Of a DNA stretch of 64,000 nt, positions 58,504 to 64,000 are shown piece by piece; the stretch's first letter is position 1, and the number at the start of each line of letters is the position of its first letter. Location: NCBI GenBank assembly GCA_947685225.1, contig CANTUV010000035.1:41912001-41976000 (forward strand). Reading direction: 5' to 3'. Position numbers and translations under genes: made by a program. The DNA is from Garcia nutans (taxonomy: Eukaryota; Streptophyta; Magnoliopsida; Malpighiales; Euphorbiaceae). The notes beneath the pieces were generated by a model, which was not told where the DNA came from, searched no databases, and was given only the letters and a program-made list of their open reading frames with translations.

Positions 58504-60758
58504 TGTAGACCCTTAATTTTTGACCTAGTCCGGTCCAATATATTTTAATTAGTCCAAAATAATTTTTGTTTTCTTAATTAAATAATATTTGCTTTAGTAT
58601 CTAATTTCATTAATAAAAAATAAAAATAAAAATAAAAATAAAAATAAAAATAAAAATAAAAATAAAAATAAAAATAAAAATAAAAATAAAAATAAAAATA
58701 AAAATAAAAATAAAAATAAAAATAAAAATAAAAATAAAAATAAAAATAAAAATTGGCGACGGAAAAATCGGTGACGAAAAAATCGTCGCCGAAAATCAGC
58801 ACGGGAAGAATGGCCGCGGGCCATTTTGCCCGCAGGAATTTTCTGCGGGCCAAATTCTCACCCGAAGCCCACAGCCAGCTGCGGTAGTTTTTCGCTAGCG
58901 CATTTTTTCTGCAGCAGTTTTTTTTTTGCCAGCGCAATTTTTCCGACATAAATTTTTTCGAAACCTAATACAATTAGATTTCGGTTTTCTTTTCTTAATC
59001 AATATTAGATTCCGTGAATAACTAGAATTAAGCATAAAATTCTTCTATAAATAAGGACAATAACAACACAAAAGGGGAGATTGGATTTTGGAGGAAATTT
59101 GAAACCGAAATTGAAGAGGAAAACTTTGAAACTTTGAAAAATTCCTTCTGGCAGTGAAATCAAAGGGACTTTTTCAGAAAAGAAAACAAGCAAATTCAAT
59201 TCATCAAAGGTAGCAAAGCTTGTCTTTGTTCATCCAAGAAGAAATTTGTGGTGGAACCAACAAACGGAGGTACTAATTTCTTCACGGTGGCTTAAATAAT
59301 TCAATTGTTTCTTTTGATTCAAAAAATCCTAGAACCTTAATTTACCTTTTCTAAAGCTGAAAAACCTTAATTCGTTTATTTATTTTCCAAAAATCTTAAA
59401 ATTGTTATTTGTGTTTCTTTAAAATCTCAAAACCCTAATTTGCCTTCCAATTCTTCAAAACCATAAATTGAATCTGTTTCTTTCTAAAAACCCTAAAAAA
59501 AATATCTTTTCTGTTTCTATAAACCTTAAATCATTTTGTTTATTTTCATAAAGTTTCATAAAATTATCAATTATTTCTCCAAATCCTAAAACCTAATGTA
59601 TTCTCCGAAACCCTAATTCTAAAATTCTAAAATCCTAATTCAACCTTAGAAATAAACAGTAAACTCTAAACTAGCTAACCTAAACCCTAATTTTTCTAAA
59701 CTTTAATTTTTAAAACCTTAAAACTATATAAACATAAATATTAAAATTCAAATACAGTAAGCCTAAAAACCATGATTCAGTAACCGTAAATCATAAATCT
59801 ACATGTTTTAAAGTGTCCAAACCCTAGTTTGATGATTTTACCACTCAAACATTAATTTGGTTAATCAAAGAACTTTATCAACCTATTAAATTGAATTTCC
59901 TTGAAATCACAGTAGCTTAAACCCATAAATTCTAAAACCCTAAACACATTAAATAAAGAATCTTAAATAGAAACAGTAGCCCTAATTTGAATCTTTATTT
60001 GCTTTGTTCAATTTTATATTTGATTATGCTTTGATTTATTTTATGTTCTTTAATTTATTTAAGTTCAATGCTTAGTTTATTTAGTTTATCATGGATGAAT
60101 GTTTATTTTATATTTTGATTAATACCTTTGATGACTGATTTATTTATGAATGGTTATTTACTTTTATCAATTTATTTAGATTTTCAAATGTTGTAAGAGG
60201 TATGTTTTCACTTGGCGGGTACCTCATTAGTTAAATATCATGTAATTTAAATTGCTTTTATATTTTAGAACCAATGTAAAGGACATGTTTCTACCTTTCG
60301 GTGGGTGTCCTATTTAGGCATGGATTATGTAAGGGCATGTTTTCATCCTTGGATGGGTGTCCATTTATTTGCTTTGTTTGGACATTGCTTCTTTTTTTTT
60401 TAAATATAACGATGCTTTATTTTAATTATTGTGTGTAATATGGATAATGTTGTTATATTTAAGAATTTTATAATATTAAGACATGTAAAGGAGGCCGGTT
60501 CCAATGAACCGGAAGTTGTAGGGGTGCTGGGCCATTTCTCACCTTCCCCACACATACCCAACTTTCCGAACCCATTAGGGGGTTGGGGATTCCATAGGAA
60601 TCGAGTCATCCACCCCTTTCTTTTTTTTTCTGCCTGTCCGAGTGGCGACTCCATTTTCTCTGGACTTAGGTTCGTGTTCTCTAAGGCCCCGAGCCTAAGT
60701 AGTGCCGAAGTTGCAAGAACCATTCCACCGGGAGTGGGGGCAAAAATCCCCGCTCACA
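58504..60758 (+). repeat. 3' LTR of the Tat element (family L)
   Basis: 2255 bp, TGTAGACCC to CGCTCACA; the reference copy of family L in this window. It contains a long (TAAAAA)n run at 58615-58752, the TATA box at 59046, many aaaccctaa words at 59430-59990, and the conserved GC-richer last 280 bp. Open frames at its end are not genes. Confidence 0.92.
58615..58752. repeat. (TAAAAA)n microsatellite
   Basis: About 23 hexamer units; only about four at the same place in the 5' LTR (37899-37920). It encodes an FYFYFY peptide on the minus strand that is an artefact. Confidence 0.95.
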
Positions 60759-60763
60759 CCAAC

Positions 60764-61878
60764 CAAAACATATTTCAAAATTTTTGGGTCTTTTTAGGTT
60801 CAACCGAGTTTGGTTGAATCTCTTTCTCATCCTCTTTAGTAATCAGAAGGCCCCTCTCAACAACCTCAGTTTTTAAAATTAAATTGCACTCCTCAATTTC
60901 TAAATGGGAAATATTAGGCTCTACTTCCAAGGTCATGGCCATCTCAAGCTTATCTACACTATCTTCACTAACTTCTTTGGAGGGCATGTCGTAGAGTTCA
61001 AAAAGTTTCATACCTTGCTTCTCATCCTTTAATCTATTTGGGAATGGGATTGGTGGCATATAAGGATTCGAAGGCTCATGCACTTGTGATGAAGTTGATA
61101 CTTCCAAATTCTCCTGCTCTTCTGGTTGACTTGGCTCCTCTATGTTGGTTTTTATCTCCTCACCATTTTCTTCTTGATTAGTACCTGCATTAAAGGAATC
61201 ACAAAATTTGTTATATATCACCTGTTCCTCTTTTTGGTGCGCTTGGAGTTGAAGTGCCAGTTGCCCAACTTGAGTTTTCACCTTCTTCAAGGATACTTCC
61301 AAAGAATCAAACCTCTCATTTCTCCATTCTTGATTTTATGTGCTAATTTGAATGAATGCATTCAAATTATCTTCCAATATGGGTTTCTTGAGTTGATCTT
61401 TATCTGGTATACTAATTTGAATGAAGGCATTCAAACTATCTTCCAATGTGGGTCTATTAAGTTGATCTTGGTTTGAAAATTGTCCTTGAAAGTAAGAACC
61501 TCTTTGATAAGGTTGAAAAAAATTTTGAGGTGGAATTTGTTGCTGATTTTTTAAAGAAAAATTTGAGTGGCTTTCCCAGCCTAGATTATAAGGATTGGAA
61601 TATAGGTCATTCTCACCCCATTATTGGAAAGGTTCAAAGTCATATGCTTGCTCTTGCTCCTCTTGGTATTGTTTAAAACCAATTGAACACATGTTTGCAC
61701 ATATCTCTTGGCGTGGCATAGGTGCTCTTCCTCTTGCATTTAGCATCTTAAGTTGACTTGTTAATTCTGCCAACTGCCATGTCATTTCAGAATTAGTATT
61801 CACATCATAAACTCCCTCATGCCTTGAAAACTGCATCTTTACAATAAAAACTCTTAGTAATTCAAAGAAAACAAACAA
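60764..61878 (-). pseudogene. C-terminal gag region of the Athila-like element
   Basis: One frame from 61878 with TAA stops near 61622 and 61330. It starts MQFSRHEGVYDVN, has a two-fold internal repeat (LEDSLNAFIQIS, LEDNLNAFIQIS) and a coiled stretch with VKTQVGQLALQLQ, which matches the end of Athila gag. The PPIPFPNRL motif, normally just before RT, comes only about 80 residues later, so the main gag domain and protease are deleted. The frame is cut by the Tat element at 60764. Confidence 0.75.
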
Positions 61879-61922
61879 ACAATTAAATTAAAAAAATCAA
61901 ACTATTACTACTTAAACAGTCT

Positions 61923-61940
61923 TCCCCGACAACGGCGCCA
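61923..61940 (-). other. Primer-binding site of the Athila-like element, tRNA-Asp type
   Basis: On the minus strand TGGCGCCGTTGTCGGGGA lies six bases after the 5' LTR. It complements the 3' end of plant tRNA-Asp with one mismatch and is typical of Athila elements. Confidence 0.88.
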
Positions 61941-61946
61941 AAAACT

Positions 61947-63749
61947 TATTGCACTCCAATTAAGTACTACTACAAAGCGACAGTCGCAAGTATACGAGGT
62001 AATTGTAGCAACGGTGATCGCCCCAAGGTCGTCTTACAAGGAATGTGTTGTTCGTAATAATTTGATTAAAATAATTAAATTTAAATGAACGAGTGTATGA
62101 TGATTGCAATATTATTGAAGTTGTAATAAAATTTAAAAAGCGAGTAAGAGTTATCGGTATGCTTAGAATTGGTTTAATTCTTGGAATGGTGCCTAGGGTT
62201 GTAGGTCAACTTAACCAAAGCTTAATTCTCAAATTATCTATTAAAATAACCTTGTAAATTAATTTATTCCTTGAATTTAATTGGTTAATTACCAATTCAT
62301 TAGTTTTCACATTCATGAATTAACAATAGCTAATTGTTTTGAGTTTGCAAATTACTAAACCCTAGAACTTATATTTCTAATTCATTCTTAGGGTAGTTGA
62401 TTATATAGTTTCGATATCAAATTTCACCTCTTAGTCCATCGTCCAATATTTAAAGATTAATAGATAGCTAATCTATCAACCTAACATTCAATACAATACA
62501 ATCAACCAACAACAAGGTACATTAATGGAAATATCAAATCAAGGCATTCAATCAAATCTGCATCAAATCTGCATGAGTAAATTAGCTCAACATCATCAAT
62601 TTAAAACAAACATTCATCTCAATATAGATCAAATCACAATTGTCCATTGAAATATTAATTCTCTTAATAAACAACAACAATCTAGAAATGAATTAAAAGA
62701 GATAATAGAAAAACCTCTTGTAGATGCTAAGAGTTGGACTACTTGTCTTCCTCCTAGCTCCACTTTGATGTTGATGAAGAACTCAAGCCCTCTTCAATTG
62801 ATGTTTGTACCTTTAAAAGATGGAATGGAGCTTTCTTAAGTCACCAAACATTCAATGAAGCTTTCTTTTAACCCAATTTATCCCAAAGAACCAAGTTGAG
62901 GTGTTGTCTATGGAAGATGGAGAAAATGGAAATGGAGGATGAGGAAGAGTGTGGTGTCTTCCTCTCCAAGAAGGAGAAGAATGGAATGGAATTGAAGAGT
63001 GTCACCCTCTCCAAACGTGTGCCTCCTTCTCCCTTCCTCTCCTTTTTAATTCTTTCAAAACACCAAGAATGCTTGCCAACTCACCACACTCACCTTTGTC
63101 TCCCCCTTTTTTCTTTGATTAATATTTCTTCCATGAAATTAGACAACCTTTTCCTTATTTTAATATTTCTTTTGGCAAAAGTAAGGTCTCTGTCCCCCAC
63201 TTGTCCTCCAATTTGTGCAAGATAATTCAAAGGTGTTTCTTACTTTTCTTGGGACACGGCCAAGCGTGCTGGCCGTGTCCATGGCTGCTATTCCTTCTTT
63301 ACTTCTTCTCAAGATGTGACACGGTCAAGCTCCTGGCTGTGTCATGTGATACGGCCAGTGGCTTGGCCATGTCTCTTGCCAGTGTCTCCTTCTGTCTTCT
63401 TTCTTTGGTTTTGTTCTTTAGGTGAGACATGGCCAGTGGCTTGGCAGTGTCTCCTGCCGTGTCAGTCTCTACCTCAATTTCTTTGAGGGACACGGCCAAG
63501 CCAACTTGACTTGGCCGTGTCTCTTGTTTTCTCCTTGTCTTAGTGAGTGACACGGCTAAGCTTGCTTTTACTTGGCCATGTCTTGCTTGATTCATGCTCT
63601 TTCATCATTGTTTTGATCCATCAAAGGGAGTTTTTGCACTTTAACCTAAAACCAACACTTAAAATAAATTTTAAACACAAATCAAATGAAAAATTAACTA
63701 AAAATAAATAATATTACTTCTAAAAATACAATCATAAATGATCTAAACA
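61947..63749 (-). repeat. 5' LTR of the Athila-like element
   Basis: Pairs with 34108-35982. The primer-binding site at its left shows the minus-strand direction. It carries six hairpins at 63252-63583. Confidence 0.88.
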
Positions 63750-63754
63750 GCCAT

Positions 63755-64000
63755 CTTATTAAAATAAAGCAAACAAAATAGGCATCTATCCAAGGATGGA
63801 AACATGCCTTTACAATGTCCAATGTCCATAAAAAAGAATAGAAAATAAATAAAATAGGACACCCACCATAGGTGAAAATATGCCCCTTACATTGATCCAA
63901 AATCCTTAACATTAAATTACATAATCAAAACCAAGGCACCCACAAAGTTGAAACATGCCTTTTACAACTTTAAAAATCCTAAATAATCAAAACCATTCAA
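63755..64000 (-). mobile_element. Family-L LTR, copy C, second part
   Basis: Continues the alignment to copy A that stopped at 34107: tccaaggatggaaacatgcc, then ggacacccacca, then aggcacccacaaagt. It runs off the window end. Confidence 0.85.

Larger units (their letters stand above)
37718..60758 (+). mobile_element. Tat-clade Ty3 retrotransposon with antisense genes, host of two later insertions
   Basis: Bounded by a perfect 5-bp target duplication CCAAC (37713-37717 and 60759-60763). It starts TGTAGACCC and ends CGCTCACA. Layout: 5' LTR (truncated), gag, protease with G-patch, RT, RNase H, a second RNase H, integrase, then about 5.6 kb with two antisense genes, tandem repeats, polypurine tract and 3' LTR. 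The second RNase H and the long 3' region are traits of the Tat clade (Ogre/Retand relatives). Without the nested solo LTR and Reina-like element it is about 15.2 kb. The LTRs differ by about 5% in a 350-bp sample. The missing primer-binding site and many stops make it non-autonomous. Confidence 0.92.
34108..63749 (-). mobile_element. Athila-like Ty3 element, internally deleted, split by the Tat element
   Basis: LTRs are 34108-35982 (3' LTR) and 61947-63749 (5' LTR) on the minus strand, with a tRNA-Asp primer-binding site next to the 5' LTR. The interior holds only the C-terminal part of gag (61878-60764), a reverse-transcriptase fragment (37702-37415) and a non-coding 3' region. The flanking 5-mers ACCAT and GCCAT differ by one base. 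The LTRs differ by roughly 8% in a 215-bp sample by eye, making it the oldest datable insertion in the stack. Removing the Tat element (37718-60758) rejoins its interior at CCAAC. Confidence 0.85.

Noticed and set aside
58578..58949. Open frame with an FYFYFY repeat
   Set aside because: It is the translation of a TAAAAA microsatellite in an LTR.
60400..60817. Open frames in the conserved LTR end (also 27468-27756, 33756-33995)
   Set aside because: Both strands stay open, and indels between copies break the frames; the conservation is of nucleotides.

Overview
The window is AT-rich nuclear DNA of a flowering plant, most likely a dicot. The evidence is a spliced plant-type DNA-repair gene, plant-specific Ty3 retrotransposon lineages (Tekay/Del-like, Reina-like, Athila-like, Tat-like), a Mutator-like element, and the plant mobile domain and DUF7745 families. 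The species cannot be named from sequence alone. Only one gene looks like an intact host gene; nearly everything else is transposable-element DNA.

Layout. 1-5.7 kb: AT-rich intergenic DNA with an LTR-like scrap and a possible SINE. 6.06-10.8 kb (minus strand): a four-exon metallo-beta-lactamase/beta-CASP DNA nuclease gene of the SNM1/Apollo type, with an apparently complete 541-residue reading frame. 11.5-16.8 kb: a decayed Tekay/Del-like chromovirus. 16.8-19.6 kb: LTR-like and AT-rich repeats. 19.6-29.96 kb: a Mutator-like element with long terminal inverted repeats. It holds a mudrA-type transposase gene and, convergently, a GRF zinc-finger gene in the mudrB-like position. Each gene is hit by a solo LTR of one family. 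30.1-31.1 kb: an AT-rich minisatellite. 31.7-33.75 kb: another LTR-like block.

From 33.755 kb to the end is a nested stack whose order can be read from target-site duplications. A family-L LTR (33755-34107, resuming at 63755) was split by an Athila-like element on the minus strand (34108-63749). That element was split by a 23-kb Tat-clade element (37718-60758, duplication CCAAC). The Tat element was in turn hit by a solo LTR (39358-41849, duplication AGGCC) and by a full-length Reina-like chromovirus (46601-51942, duplication GGTTA). LTR divergence judged by eye falls with nesting depth (about 8%, 5%, 1-2%), as expected.

The most interesting system is in the Tat element. Downstream of integrase it carries two genes on the opposite strand: a six-exon plant-mobile-domain gene (57479-55063) and a two-exon DUF7745-like gene (54672-53324). 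Each has a TATA box 90-100 bp before its ATG and GT-AG introns. Such introns can survive in a retroelement because they are antisense to the genomic RNA. Both genes are now damaged. Also notable are a near-perfect 24-bp hairpin in the U3 of the Tat LTR, whose counterpart in a relative is palindromic with a different sequence, and a seven-hairpin array in the U3 of the Athila-like LTR.
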